Part shown: positions 1 to 8,015 of the stretch, piece by piece
How the letters are laid out: every line of letters starts with the position of its first letter
Position numbering within the stretch: position 1 is the first letter of the stretch
Notes under the pieces: model-generated
The model's database searches: none
What the model was told of the DNA's origin: nothing
What the model saw: the letters and a program-made list of their open reading frames with translations, nothing else
Program-made: the position numbers and the translations under genes
Source: VRUE01 sp963753585
GTDB taxonomy: Bacteria > Actinomycetota > Thermoleophilia > Solirubrobacterales > 70-9
Assembly: GCA_963753585.1 (NCBI GenBank)
Contig: CAVWCU010000001.1
Span: 1,240,001 to 1,304,000 of the forward strand
Direction: 5' to 3'
DNA: 64,000 nt

Positions 1-63
1 GAAGGAGTCGAGCCATTCGCGCGGCGCGTCGAACCACCCGATCATCGCTTCCTTGGCCCTCAT
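1..63 (-). CDS. MlaE/YrbE-like ABC permease, 5' fragment (runs off the window)
   Basis: Only the first 21 codons are inside the window. The ATG at 63-61 overlaps the stop of the upstream permease gene in an ATGA arrangement, which indicates translational coupling. The visible residues begin MRAKEAMIGWFDAPREW. Family knowledge: YrbE/MlaE permeases of Mce-type lipid importers usually occur as adjacent pairs, so this is inferred to be the second permease. The identity rests on position, because the diagnostic part lies outside the window. Confidence 0.55.
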   Translation of the reverse strand, partial: MRAKEAMIGWFDAPREWLDSF

Positions 64-851
64 CGGATGCTCTGGAGTTCGGGGTTGGTGGCGAGCAGGA
101 TCGCGGTGAAGACGAAATTGAAGAAGAAGACCGCGACGAGGGCGATGACGACCGCCTGGTTGACCGCGCGGCCGACGCCCTCGGCGCCTCCGGATGCGGT
201 CATCCCCTTGAACGAGCAGACGACGGCGATGATCGCGCCGAACATCGTGCACATCAGGATCGAGCCCCAGATGTCGGTGATCGAGGCATTGGCGAAGAGG
301 GTCGCGAAGAAGCCCCCGAGCGACTGCTTGTAGAGGAGCTCGGCGGCGATGCCGGCGGTGAGCCCGAAGACGATCGCGAAGATGTCGAGTAGCCCGGTGA
401 TGACCATCAGCGCCAGGAAGCGCGGCACGACCAGGTTCTTGACCGGGTCGACGCCGAGCACCTGCAGGGCGTCGAGCTCCTCGCGGATCTTGCGGGCACC
501 GAGGTCGGCTGTGATCGCGGTCCCCGCTACGCCGGCGACGACGACGGCTGTCACCAGCGGCCCGATCCAGCGGATCGCGGTCAGCACGAAGAAGCCTCCG
601 AGGCGGTCGAGGGCGCCGAACAGCGAGAGCACCCCGGCTGCCTGCAAGCCCGGAGCGCCGAGACAGAGAGCGAAGGTCGAGATCAGCAGCGGGAACCAGG
701 AGAGCTTGAGCACGAAGAGGAACTGCCAGACCAGCTCCTCGCCATAGGGATAGGGAGGACGGACGGCCGAGACGATCGTCTTCGCGGTGAGGATCATCAT
801 CTCCCCCACCTGCTCGAAGGCGGACTTGGCGGGAAGCAGCGCTCGGCTCAC
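60..851 (-). CDS. MlaE/YrbE family ABC transporter permease
   Basis: This 263-residue polytopic inner-membrane protein has the family signature EELDALQVLGVDP near residues 124-136, followed by conserved LVVPR and several hydrophobic segments. Family role: permease of Mla/Mce transporters that move phospholipids, sterols or other lipids through substrate-binding Mce proteins. The start is GTG at 851. The gene overlaps the next permease start by 2 nt, so the pair probably begins an Mce-type operon continuing outside the window. The substrate cannot be told from sequence. Confidence 0.85.
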   Translation of the reverse strand: MSRALLPAKSAFEQVGEMMILTAKTIVSAVRPPYPYGEELVWQFLFVLKLSWFPLLISTFALCLGAPGLQAAGVLSLFGALDRLGGFFVLTAIRWIGPLVTAVVVAGVAGTAITADLGARKIREELDALQVLGVDPVKNLVVPRFLALMVITGLLDIFAIVFGLTAGIAAELLYKQSLGGFFATLFANASITDIWGSILMCTMFGAIIAVVCSFKGMTASGGAEGVGRAVNQAVVIALVAVFFFNFVFTAILLATNPELQSIR

Positions 852-946
852 GGCCCCGCCTCTCGCCGGCTAATTCCCCATCCCGAAGAGCCCTCGCTCC
901 CGCTGCCCATCGGCCGCAGCGTACTGTCGGCTCCAGCTACGGTCGG

Positions 947-1588
947 TTAACGCGGCGTTAGGCTCGACAGGCACGTGGCTAGCTCGGCTGGATCCAGCCC
1001 GCCGACTCTCAGGACCGCCCACTCTCCGTAGCCCTCGAAGTCCGTCAGATCGACCACGGTCGAGGGCAGGCCGGTGAGCGAGCCGCCGTCGATCGTGAGG
1101 TCCGCCGAGGCGACGATCTCAGCCGGGACCTCGGCAAAAGCGCTCGGGGCCGGCTCGCCGCTGAGGTTCGCCGAAGTCTGGAAGAGCGGGCACATCGCAC
1201 CGGCCAGCGGGCCGCCGATGAGGCGCACCCCGAGGCGCTCGGGGTCCTCGCGGCAGGCGAGTGGGTAACGGCCCTGCGGATTGGCGAGGATCAGGGTCGC
1301 GGGGCCAGGCAGCAGCGCCCCAACCGCCTCCCGGACGCGCGGCCCAAGACCCTCGACCAGCTCGCGCATCGCCAGCGGCGAGAAGTAGAGGACCGCCGAG
1401 GGCTTGCCGTCATCGCGACCCTTGATCTCGTGGATCCGCTCGATCGCCCTGGCGTCAAGCGGATCGCAGGCGAGGCCGTAGAGACCATCGGCCGGGAATA
1501 CGACGACGCCCCCCGCGGCGATGCAGCGCTCCAGCGCAGAGCGAGCCGCATCGGCGCCGTCGCGTTCAACCGACACGACCTCGGTCAC
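947..1588 (-). CDS. tsaC: L-threonylcarbamoyladenylate synthase (TsaC/Sua5 type)
   Basis: This 213-residue YrdC-domain enzyme makes threonylcarbamoyl-AMP from threonine, bicarbonate and ATP, the first step of t6A37 tRNA modification. The family motifs IKGRDDGKP and TSANLSGEPAP are present. The open frame extends far upstream, but the start is placed at GTG 1588 because it overlaps the prmC stop (GTGA) and begins VTEVVSVERDG, where YrdC homology starts. It is the short form without a Sua5 C-terminal domain. It is the last gene of the rpmE, DUF1385, prfA, prmC, tsaC block, a common bacterial order. Confidence 0.9.
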   Translation of the reverse strand: MTEVVSVERDGADAARSALERCIAAGGVVVFPADGLYGLACDPLDARAIERIHEIKGRDDGKPSAVLYFSPLAMRELVEGLGPRVREAVGALLPGPATLILANPQGRYPLACREDPERLGVRLIGGPLAGAMCPLFQTSANLSGEPAPSAFAEVPAEIVASADLTIDGGSLTGLPSTVVDLTDFEGYGEWAVLRVGGLDPAELATCLSSLTPR

Positions 1589-2427
1589 AGCCGCCCCACC
1601 ACAACCCGCTCGATCCGCGCCAGGTCCACACGTGTCTCGACCGAGCCGAACCCGGCCTCGCGCATCAGCTCGCCAACCGCCGCGGCCTGCCCCTCCCCCA
1701 CCTCCAGCGCCATCCTTCCCGCTGAGTTCGTGTTTGGTTCCGCTATCCGGAACGAAAGGGGAAGTCGGCAGGAAAGGAGGGTGCGGATCGCGTCGAGGCC
1801 GTCGGGACCCGCGAGCAGGGCCTCGCGAGGCTCCCACTCGGTCACCTCGGGCTCGAGGGCGCCCCACTCCGCCTCGCTGACGTAGGGCAGGTTGGCGAGG
1901 ACGAGGTCGAACTCGCCCGAACCGGGCAGGGTGCCCTCGATCAGCTCGACTCTCTCGGCCAGACCGAGCCGCTCGGTGTTTGCCCGCGCGACTTCGAGTG
2001 CGGCGGCCGAGGTGTCCGTCGCGACCACCTCGCACTCCGGCAGCTCGCCGGCGACGGCCAGGGCGATCGCGCCGGAGCCGGTGCCGACGTCGAGGACCCG
2101 GCGCGGCCGCAGCTCCAGCGCCAGCTCGACCAACAGCTCGGTCTCCGGCCGCGGGATCAGCACCCGGGGGTCGACCGCCAGCTCGATCTGCCGGAACCCG
2201 CGGCGGCCGAGGATGTAGGCAACCGGCTCCCGCCGCAGACGCCGGCGCACCGTCTCGCCGAACCGACGTGCGGCCGCAGGCGGGATCTCGGCCTCGGGGT
2301 CCGTTGCCAGGCGGGCGCGATCCCATCCGGTTGCCTCGCAGAGCAACAGTTCCGCGTCGAGCCGCGGCTCGTCGATTCCGGCGGCGCGCAGAGCATCGAC
2401 CGCTGCGCTCAGCGCTTCGCGGATCAC
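1585..2427 (-). CDS. prmC: Peptide chain release factor N5-glutamine methyltransferase, with in-frame repeat insertion
   Basis: PrmC methylates the glutamine of the GGQ motif in release factors; its substrate prfA lies directly upstream with a 4-nt GTGA overlap. The 280-residue protein has the SAM motif LDVGTGSGAIAL, and ANLPY in place of the usual NPPY substrate-binding tetrad. Between GLDAIRTLLS and MALEVGEGQ, where family members have a short linker, sits SCRLPLSFRIAEPNTNSAG. That stretch is encoded by a 49-bp palindromic repeat with a second copy at 18232-18280. The reading frame is kept and the C-terminus is normal, so the enzyme is probably functional. Start GTG at 2427. Confidence 0.88.
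   Translation of the reverse strand: MIREALSAAVDALRAAGIDEPRLDAELLLCEATGWDRARLATDPEAEIPPAAARRFGETVRRRLRREPVAYILGRRGFRQIELAVDPRVLIPRPETELLVELALELRPRRVLDVGTGSGAIALAVAGELPECEVVATDTSAAALEVARANTERLGLAERVELIEGTLPGSGEFDLVLANLPYVSEAEWGALEPEVTEWEPREALLAGPDGLDAIRTLLSCRLPLSFRIAEPNTNSAGRMALEVGEGQAAAVGELMREAGFGSVETRVDLARIERVVVGRL
1721..1769. repeat. 49-bp palindromic element, copy 1 (inside prmC)
   Basis: On the plus strand it starts GCTGAGTTCGT, has the central inverted repeat TTCCGCTATCCGGAA and ends GGAAGTCGGC. It aligns without gaps to 18232-18280, with 39 of 49 positions identical by eye. The ends are complementary (GCTGA.TTC against GAAGTC.GC), so it folds into one long hairpin. It lies in frame within prmC. 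Confidence 0.75.
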
Positions 2428-3491
2428 CCGACGGTTGCAGTCTCGAGACGCTGGCGCTTCTCCTCGGCAGCCAGGGCCTCGGTGAACTCCGCCAGCGCCC
2501 CGCCGAGAACCCCGTCGAGGTTGTGCGAGGTGTGCTTGATCCGGTGGTCGGTCACCCGGCCCTGGGGGAAGTTGTAGGTGCGCACCTTCTCGGAGCGCTC
2601 GCCGCTGCCCACCTGGGCCTTGCGCTCGGAGGCGATCTTCGCCTGCTGCTCGGCCAGCTCGCGCTCGTAGAGCCGCGCCCGCAGCACCCGCATCGCCCGC
2701 TCCTTGTTCTGGAGCTGGGACTTCTCGTCCTGCATAGAGACGACGATGCCGCTCGGCTTGTGGGTGATCCGCACCGCCGAGTCGGTCGTGTTGACCGACT
2801 GCCCGCCCGGCCCCGAGGACCGGTAGACGTCGATCTGGAGGTCGTTCTGGTCGATCTCGACCTCCACCTCCTCGGCCTCGGGCAGCACCGCCACGGTCGC
2901 GGTCGAGGTGTGGATCCGCCCCTGCGACTCGGTCTCTGGCACCCGCTGGACCCGGTGCGTGCCGCCCTCGTACTTGAAGATCGAGTACGCGCCCTCGCCC
3001 TTGATCGCGAAGGTCACCTCCTTGAACCCGCCAACCTCGGCACTGGACTGCGAAAGCGTCTCGGTGGCGAAACCACGCTCCTCGGCGTAACGGGTCAGCA
3101 TCTTGTAGAGGTCGCCGGCGAAGAGCGCCGCCTCGTCCCCACCCGTGCCGGCGCGGATCTCGACCAGGACGTTCTTGTCGTCGTTGGGGTCCCGCTCGAC
3201 CATCGCCAGCCGAATCTCCTCTTCGAGCTCCGCGATCCGCCCCGGCGCCTCATCGACCAGGGTGCGAAGTTCCGAATCCTCTCCGTCCTCGTCGAGCAGC
3301 TCCTGCGCTCCCTCCAAATCGTCCTTCAGCGTCCGGTACTCGACAACCAGCGCATGAGCAGGCTGAAGCTCCCGGTACTCCCGCCCAACCTCCGCATACC
3401 TCTCACGATCGCCAATCACCGCAGGGTCAGACATCTGCTGCTCCAACTCAGCGAACCGCGCCTCGATCTGCTCCGCAAGTTGCTCGATCAC
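2424..3491 (-). CDS. prfA: Peptide chain release factor 1
   Basis: Class I release factor of 355 residues, the usual length. It recognises UAA/UAG stops and triggers peptidyl-tRNA hydrolysis. Visible motifs are the GGQ loop in SSGPGGQSVNTTDSAVRI and the PxT stop-codon recognition tripeptide as PET in VQRVPETESQGRIHTS. The N-terminal part is predicted coiled helix. Start GTG at 3491. It overlaps prmC, which methylates the GGQ glutamine. A strong GC-rich hairpin (3524-3607) separates it from the DUF1385 gene. Confidence 0.97.
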   Translation of the reverse strand: MIEQLAEQIEARFAELEQQMSDPAVIGDRERYAEVGREYRELQPAHALVVEYRTLKDDLEGAQELLDEDGEDSELRTLVDEAPGRIAELEEEIRLAMVERDPNDDKNVLVEIRAGTGGDEAALFAGDLYKMLTRYAEERGFATETLSQSSAEVGGFKEVTFAIKGEGAYSIFKYEGGTHRVQRVPETESQGRIHTSTATVAVLPEAEEVEVEIDQNDLQIDVYRSSGPGGQSVNTTDSAVRITHKPSGIVVSMQDEKSQLQNKERAMRVLRARLYERELAEQQAKIASERKAQVGSGERSEKVRTYNFPQGRVTDHRIKHTSHNLDGVLGGALAEFTEALAAEEKRQRLETATVG

Positions 3492-3523
3492 GACGACAAC
3501 ATAGCTACGGAGCCACGTCTCTC

Positions 3524-3607
3524 GCGCGGGTGGCCCGGGGGAGGGGGGTCGAGGACAGCCCGTGGACTGTGCCCGCAGGCCCCCCTCCCCCGGGACAGGA
3601 CCCGCGC
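3524..3607. repeat. GC-rich palindromic element, family 2, copy a
   Basis: The outer arms GCGCGGGT (3524-3531) and ACCCGCGC (3600-3607) enclose a perfect 15-bp inner stem (3534-3548 with 3580-3594). The asymmetric bulge gg/acagg between the two stems recurs in copies b (20346-20439), c (33189-33266) and d (34269-34355). It fills most of the prfA/DUF1385 gap. It could act as a processing or termination hairpin, but no T-run follows. Confidence 0.65.
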
Positions 3608-3617
3608 GCCACTACGG

Positions 3618-4631
3618 TCAGGCGACGATCTCAATCTGCTGCTCTGAAGCTGCGGCCTCAGGCGACTCCTCAGCCAGCACCTTCTCGAGCGCCGCGATCG
3701 CCACAGCAAGCTGCTCTTCGTCCGGCTCGCGCGTGGTCAGGTTCTGCAGCATCAGCCCAGGCCACATCACCACCCGCACCCAGCGTTTGCGCCGGTTTTT
3801 GCCCGCCCACTTGATCACCTCGTAGGAGAGCCCGGCGATCAGCGGGATGCCGAGGATGCGCGAGGCCAGCAGCCAATACCAGGCGGGCAGGCCGATCGGC
3901 GCGAAGACGAAGATCGCCAGCACCATGACGATCAGCAGGAAGCTGGTCCCGCAACGGGGGTGCAGGCGCGAATAGAGCTTGGCTCGCGCCGGCGTAAGTT
4001 CGTCTTCGGCCTCGTAGCAGGAGATCGTCTTGTGCTCGGCACCGTGGTACTCGAAGACGCGGCGCAGGTCGCGCAGGCGGCTGATGACGACGATGTAGCC
4101 GATGAAGATCGCCGTGCGCAGCACCCCCTCGACCAGCCAGAAGAGCAGCGAGGAGCCGAGCTGGTCCTTGATCAGGCTCGTCAGCCCGACCGGGATGACG
4201 AAGAAGAGGCCGACGGCGAGAGCCATCGAGAGGGCGATCGTCAGGCCCCAGATCCAACCTCCGATTTCTTCACGCTCTCCGTCCTCGTCCTCCTCGAGCT
4301 GGGCGTTGGCGGAGATGCCCAGCGCCCGGAAGCCGATCTTCAGCGACTCGCCCAGCGCGACCACTCCGCGCAGGACGGGGAGTCGCCAGAGCCGGTGCCG
4401 CTGCGCCCAGGGCTTGATCGGTTCGGACTCGATCTCGACCTCCCCGTCGGGGCGCCGGACCGCGACGGCCCAGACCGAGATGCCGCGCATCATCACGCCC
4501 TCCAGCACCGCCTGACCGCCGACCGGCGCGTCGCGCTTGGCGACCAGGGCGCCGTCGGGCATGCGCAGCGGGTCCGCTCCGTTGCCGGACGGCGGTGCCT
4601 CCGCCTCAGGGGAGCCCAACTCTGGGCTCAC
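3618..4631 (-). CDS. DUF1385 (YqhQ-family) membrane protein
   Basis: 337 residues. The family start motif is GGQAVLEGVMMRG, the conserved core is YHGAEHKTISCYE followed by LHPRCGTSFLLIV, and there are about four hydrophobic segments in the C-terminal two thirds. The biochemical role of DUF1385 proteins is not established. The position between rpmE and prfA is conserved in many Gram-positive genomes, which suggests a link to translation or growth without showing one. Start GTG at 4631, 3 nt after the rpmE stop, so it is probably co-transcribed with rpmE. Confidence 0.88.
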   Translation of the reverse strand: MSPELGSPEAEAPPSGNGADPLRMPDGALVAKRDAPVGGQAVLEGVMMRGISVWAVAVRRPDGEVEIESEPIKPWAQRHRLWRLPVLRGVVALGESLKIGFRALGISANAQLEEDEDGEREEIGGWIWGLTIALSMALAVGLFFVIPVGLTSLIKDQLGSSLLFWLVEGVLRTAIFIGYIVVISRLRDLRRVFEYHGAEHKTISCYEAEDELTPARAKLYSRLHPRCGTSFLLIVMVLAIFVFAPIGLPAWYWLLASRILGIPLIAGLSYEVIKWAGKNRRKRWVRVVMWPGLMLQNLTTREPDEEQLAVAIAALEKVLAEESPEAAASEQQIEIVA

Positions 4632-4634
4632 TGG

Positions 4635-4850
4635 CTACTCCCCGGCCTTGGCGTGCTTGGCGGCGCGTCGCTGGAAGCGCTCGACCCGGCCACCGGTGTC
4701 GACGAGCTTCTGCTTGCCGGTGTAGAACGGGTGGCACTCCGAGCAGAGCTCGACGTGAAGGTCCGCCTGCGTCGAGCGGGTGTAGAACTGGTTCCCGCAG
4801 GAGCAATGCACGTTGGCGAGGGTGTACTCGGGGTGGATTCCGGCTTTCAC
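4635..4850 (-). CDS. rpmE: 50S ribosomal protein L31, zinc-binding (C+) form
   Basis: 71-residue protein beginning VKAGIHPEYTLANVHCSCGN. The four zinc-ligand cysteines C16, C18, C36 and C39 are all present, so this is the C+ paralogue used under zinc sufficiency. GTG at 4850 is chosen as the start because GIHPEY is the usual L31 N-terminus; the upstream reading frame is non-coding. It heads the operon running to tsaC. Confidence 0.96.
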   Translation of the reverse strand: MKAGIHPEYTLANVHCSCGNQFYTRSTQADLHVELCSECHPFYTGKQKLVDTGGRVERFQRRAAKHAKAGE

Positions 4851-4873
4851 GCCCTCCAGTCTAGATGACCCGG

Positions 4874-4930
4874 GGCAGCTGGTAGTCCCTCCCGGCCCTT
4901 CGGGGGCTTTGGAATCCCTCTCCGGCTGCC
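4874..4930 (-). promoter_or_regulatory. Structured leader upstream of rpmE
   Basis: In the rpmE 5' region the arms at 4874-4882 and 4922-4930 pair 8 of 9 bases (GGCAGCTGG with CCGGCTGCC). They enclose a CCC-UUCG-GGG type mini-hairpin. Ribosomal protein leaders exist for L31 in actinobacteria, so autoregulation is plausible, but I cannot match a known consensus. Parts of it (GGAGAGGGA, CCCCCGAAGG) recur in the palindrome at 61876-61941. Confidence 0.35.
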
Positions 4931-4943
4931 GATAACCCACGTA

Positions 4944-6458
4944 GTGGAGCCCACTGCGACGACCCCAGCATTCCCGCACCGCTCGCGAGCCCTGCGAGTC
5001 ACGCTCGCGGCGATCCTCTTCGGCGGCACAGGGCTGGTCATCCTGCACAACTGGCTCGGCGTCGGGGGCAGCAACTTCGACGACCTGGCGGGAGGCGAGC
5101 TCTACGACGCGGTTGTCCTTGCGGCGGGCGTCGCTTGCCTGCTCAGGGCCCGCGCAGTCGAGTCGGAGCGCTCGGCCTGGGTGCTGATCGGCGCCGGGAT
5201 CCTCGCCTGGGGTGCCGGCGAGATCTACTGGACCGCTGCCATCCTCGACAATCCCGAAGCTCCCTACCCCTCTCTCGCCGACGCCGGCTACCTGGCCTTC
5301 TACCCGCTCACCTATGCCGGCCTCGTGATGCTCGTCCGCGCCCGGGTGCACGAGATCGACTGGCGCCTCTGGAGCGACGGGGCGATCGCCGCGCTCGGGA
5401 CCGCCGCCCTCGGCGCCGCCTTCGTTGTCGACTTCGTCGCCGATCGGACCACGGGAACCACGCTCGAAGTGGCCACCTCCCTCGCCTACCCGCTCGGCGA
5501 CATCGGCATGCTGGCGATGATCGTCGGCGTTGTCGCCCTCACCGACTGGCATCCCGGCCGAACCTGGTCGTTGCTGCTGGCGGGCCTCGCGGCGATGGTC
5601 GTCGCCGACATCGCCTACACGGTGCAGGCAGGCGACGGCTTCGTCCCGCCGGGGAACTGGATAGACCCGATCTACCTGATCTCGGCGACGTGCATCGGCG
5701 CCATCCTCTGGCAGCCGAAAGCGGCGGGCATCAAGCCCGACCGGCTCGGCAACCGGCGCGAGCTGATGGTCCCCGCGATCTTCGCCGCGGTGATGATCGG
5801 CCTCTTCGCGATGCAGTACACAAGCGCCACCAGCGGTCTCACGACCACGCTCTGGGCGTCGACGATGCTCGCCGTGATCGTTCGGCTGGCGATGAGCGTC
5901 CGCGAGAACCGAGCGCTGCTGGAGCAGGTTCGGACAGATTCGCTGACGGGGCTCCGCAACCGGGGCGCGATGCAGGTCGATTTCGAGAATGCCTGCGAGC
6001 GAGCCGCCGAAGGAGCTCCTGTGACGGTGATCCTCTTCGACCTCAACGGCTTCAAGCGCTACAACGACAGCTTCGGCCACCCCGCGGGAGATGAGCTGCT
6101 GGTCAGGCTCGGCCGGCGCCTGCGCACCGCGATCGGCGACGACGGGACCGCCTACCGCATCGGCGGCGACGAGTTCTGTGTGGTCGTGGACGGCTCAGCG
6201 GAGACCGTCGACGCGGTGACGAAGCGTGCGGCGGAAGGCCTCACCGCGAGCAACCACGGGGTCGAGGTGAGCGCCTCCTGGGGAGCCGCCACGGTCCCGG
6301 ACGAGGCACCCAACCCTTCCGAGGCCATGCAGCTCGCCGACCTGCGCATGTATGCGCAGAAGGAGTCGCGGCGGGTCGCCAGCCCCCGCGAGGAAATCGA
6401 GCCGCCGGCTCTGGACCCGGCGCCGACCGTGGTCAGGGAGAGTCGCCCGATCTCCTGA
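4944..6458 (+). CDS. Membrane-bound diguanylate cyclase (GGDEF)
   Basis: 504 residues. The first ~320 form a multi-spanning membrane sensor region of roughly eight to nine hydrophobic segments. A GGDEF domain follows, with DSLTGLRNRG at about residue 333, the metal-site stretch ILFDLNGFKRYNDSFGH, and an intact catalytic IGGDEF at about residue 406. No allosteric RxxD inhibitory site is obvious just upstream. The predicted reaction is 2 GTP to cyclic di-GMP. No EAL domain is present. The c-di-GMP-I riboswitch before the pilin gene (48320-48407) is a plausible output in the same window. Confidence 0.88.
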   Translation: MEPTATTPAFPHRSRALRVTLAAILFGGTGLVILHNWLGVGGSNFDDLAGGELYDAVVLAAGVACLLRARAVESERSAWVLIGAGILAWGAGEIYWTAAILDNPEAPYPSLADAGYLAFYPLTYAGLVMLVRARVHEIDWRLWSDGAIAALGTAALGAAFVVDFVADRTTGTTLEVATSLAYPLGDIGMLAMIVGVVALTDWHPGRTWSLLLAGLAAMVVADIAYTVQAGDGFVPPGNWIDPIYLISATCIGAILWQPKAAGIKPDRLGNRRELMVPAIFAAVMIGLFAMQYTSATSGLTTTLWASTMLAVIVRLAMSVRENRALLEQVRTDSLTGLRNRGAMQVDFENACERAAEGAPVTVILFDLNGFKRYNDSFGHPAGDELLVRLGRRLRTAIGDDGTAYRIGGDEFCVVVDGSAETVDAVTKRAAEGLTASNHGVEVSASWGAATVPDEAPNPSEAMQLADLRMYAQKESRRVASPREEIEPPALDPAPTVVRESRPIS

Positions 6459-7047
6459 GCCCGTCGAGCAGCAGCTCGAGGGTGCCGCCGACCTCCACCT
6501 GCGCCTGCTCGGGGTCCTCCGCTCGGGCAACCAGCATCGCCGCCTCGTCCATGGCCCCCATCAGGACGTGGGCAAGCGGTCGCACCGGGGTAGCGACGAT
6601 CGCGCCGGCCTCGATCGCCGCCTGCAGGCTCGCTTCGATCAGCCCAAGGCCGTGCTCGGCGGCGATTGCCCGCCAGCGATCCCAGCCGAGCACCGCGGGC
6701 CCGTCGAGCAGGGCGATCTGCTGCACGGCCGGCTCGGTGCAGGCGGCGAGGAACATCTCCGACCCGGCCCGCATCGCCTCGAGCGGCGAGTCCGCGTTGG
6801 CGGCAATAGCGCCCGCCGCGATCCGCTCGGCCAGCTCGGCCTCTATCCGCTCGTAGACCGCCGCGAAGAGCTCGCGCTTGTCGTCGAAGTGGTGGTAGAG
6901 CGCGCCCCTGGTCACCCCAGCGGCGCGCACGATCTCCTCCGTGCCGACTCCGGCGTATCCGTGCTCGGCGAAGAGGATCCGAGCCGCCTCGACCAGCGCC
7001 TCGCGAGTCGCCTCCGAGCGCTCCGTCTGGGTGCGTTTGACATTCAT
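6433..7047 (-). CDS. TetR/AcrR family transcriptional regulator
   Basis: 204 residues. The N-terminal helix-turn-helix is about residues 12-58, with the family motif GVTRGALYHHFDDKRELF. The C-terminal domain is ligand-binding and unassignable. ATG at 7047 is chosen: the open frame extends upstream, but homology begins after MNVKRTQTERSEATREAL, and the palindrome covering this ATG suits autorepression. It is divergent from the alpha/beta hydrolase at 7106, its likely target. Its 3' end overlaps the diguanylate cyclase gene by 26 nt (convergent). Confidence 0.9.
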   Translation of the reverse strand: MNVKRTQTERSEATREALVEAARILFAEHGYAGVGTEEIVRAAGVTRGALYHHFDDKRELFAAVYERIEAELAERIAAGAIAANADSPLEAMRAGSEMFLAACTEPAVQQIALLDGPAVLGWDRWRAIAAEHGLGLIEASLQAAIEAGAIVATPVRPLAHVLMGAMDEAAMLVARAEDPEQAQVEVGGTLELLLDGLRRSGDSP

Positions 7048-7059
7048 ACTGTCTGTATG
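7045..7059. promoter_or_regulatory. Candidate TetR operator
   Basis: CATAC-tgtct-GTATG is a perfect 5-bp inverted repeat with a 5-nt spacer. It overlaps the regulator's own ATG and lies 47 nt before the hydrolase start. Size and position fit a TetR-family operator controlling both divergent genes. Confidence 0.6.
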
Positions 7060-7105
7060 TAACTTACCGCTCGCGTCGGCCGGAAACAACTGCAAGGAGA
7101 TCGCA

Positions 7106-7948
7106 ATGAGCCCCCCAGACCAGCGCCACGAGATCGAGCTTCCCGCCGGACGCATCCGCTACCGCGAAGCCGGCGAGGGCAAGCCGGTCGTCTTCGTCCA
7201 TGGCTACCTCGTCGACGGCCGTCTCTGGGACGGGGTCGTCGACCAGCTCTCGGATCGCTGTCGCTGCATCGCCCCCGACTGGCCGATCGGCTCGCAGCAG
7301 ATCGCGATGAACCCCGACGCCGACCTGACGCCCTACGGCATCGCGGCGATCGTCGACAGCTTCCTCGAGGCGCTCGGCCTCGAGGACGTAACGATCGTCG
7401 GCAACGACTCCGGCGGCGCGATGTCGCAGGTGCTCGTGACCAGGCACCCGCAGCGGATCGGCCGCCTCGTGCTGACCAACTGCGACACCCACGAGAACTT
7501 CCCGCCCGGGATCTTCAAGGCCCTCGTACCGATCGCCAAGCTGCCGGGTGGGACGGCTGCGCTCGGAGTTCCCTTCCGGATCGGCGCCGTGGCGCGCGCC
7601 GCCTTCCGCCCATTCACGAAGGACCCGATCCCGCCCGAGCTGATCGCCTCCTGGATGGAGCCGGGACTGCACGACCCCGGCGTCAAACACGACCTCAAAA
7701 AGGTGACGATCGGGATGAACAAGCGCTACACGTTGGAGGCAGCCGAGAAGCTCAAGGCCTCGGAGGTACCAATCCTGCTCACCTGGGCCCCGGGCGACCG
7801 GCTCTTCCCGATCAAGTACGCCAAGCGCCTGGCCGCAGACGTTCCCAACGCGCGCATCGTCGAGATTCCCAACTCGAACACCTTCGTTCCGCTGGATCAG
7901 CCCGCACGCCTGGCTGACGAGATTGCCTCGTTCGTCACGGCAAACTGA
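7106..7948 (+). CDS. Alpha/beta-fold hydrolase, Asp-nucleophile type, atypical triad
   Basis: 280 residues. The oxyanion region is FVHGYLVDG near residue 31 and the nucleophile elbow is GNDSGG. In the G-x-Nuc-x-G pattern the nucleophile is Asp101, as in haloalkane dehalogenases and epoxide hydrolases, not Ser. The usual late catalytic His is not in its expected place: the segment reads SNTFVPLDQP where families have a G-H-F type motif. The acid Asp in GDRLFP is present. ATG 7106 is preceded by AAGGAGA at 7094-7100. It is probably repressed by the divergent TetR protein. The substrate is unknown. Confidence 0.85.
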   Translation: MSPPDQRHEIELPAGRIRYREAGEGKPVVFVHGYLVDGRLWDGVVDQLSDRCRCIAPDWPIGSQQIAMNPDADLTPYGIAAIVDSFLEALGLEDVTIVGNDSGGAMSQVLVTRHPQRIGRLVLTNCDTHENFPPGIFKALVPIAKLPGGTAALGVPFRIGAVARAAFRPFTKDPIPPELIASWMEPGLHDPGVKHDLKKVTIGMNKRYTLEAAEKLKASEVPILLTWAPGDRLFPIKYAKRLAADVPNARIVEIPNSNTFVPLDQPARLADEIASFVTAN

Positions 7949-8015
7949 GGACAAATTCGCAATCTGCGCGTTCTTTTTCGCAGCTTGCATGTTTTTCGTC
8001 TGACCGGGGAGGCAT

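Noticed and set aside
947..2326. 459-residue reading for tsaC
   Set aside because: The first ~245 residues are an out-of-frame shadow of prmC; YrdC homology begins at GTG 1588.
1980..3647. Long plus-strand ORF opposite prmC and prfA
   Set aside because: Antisense shadow with Arg/Pro/Leu-rich sequence and no domain, typical of high-GC DNA. The same applies to other long antisense frames such as 8551-9972, 9665-11737 and 31314-33425.
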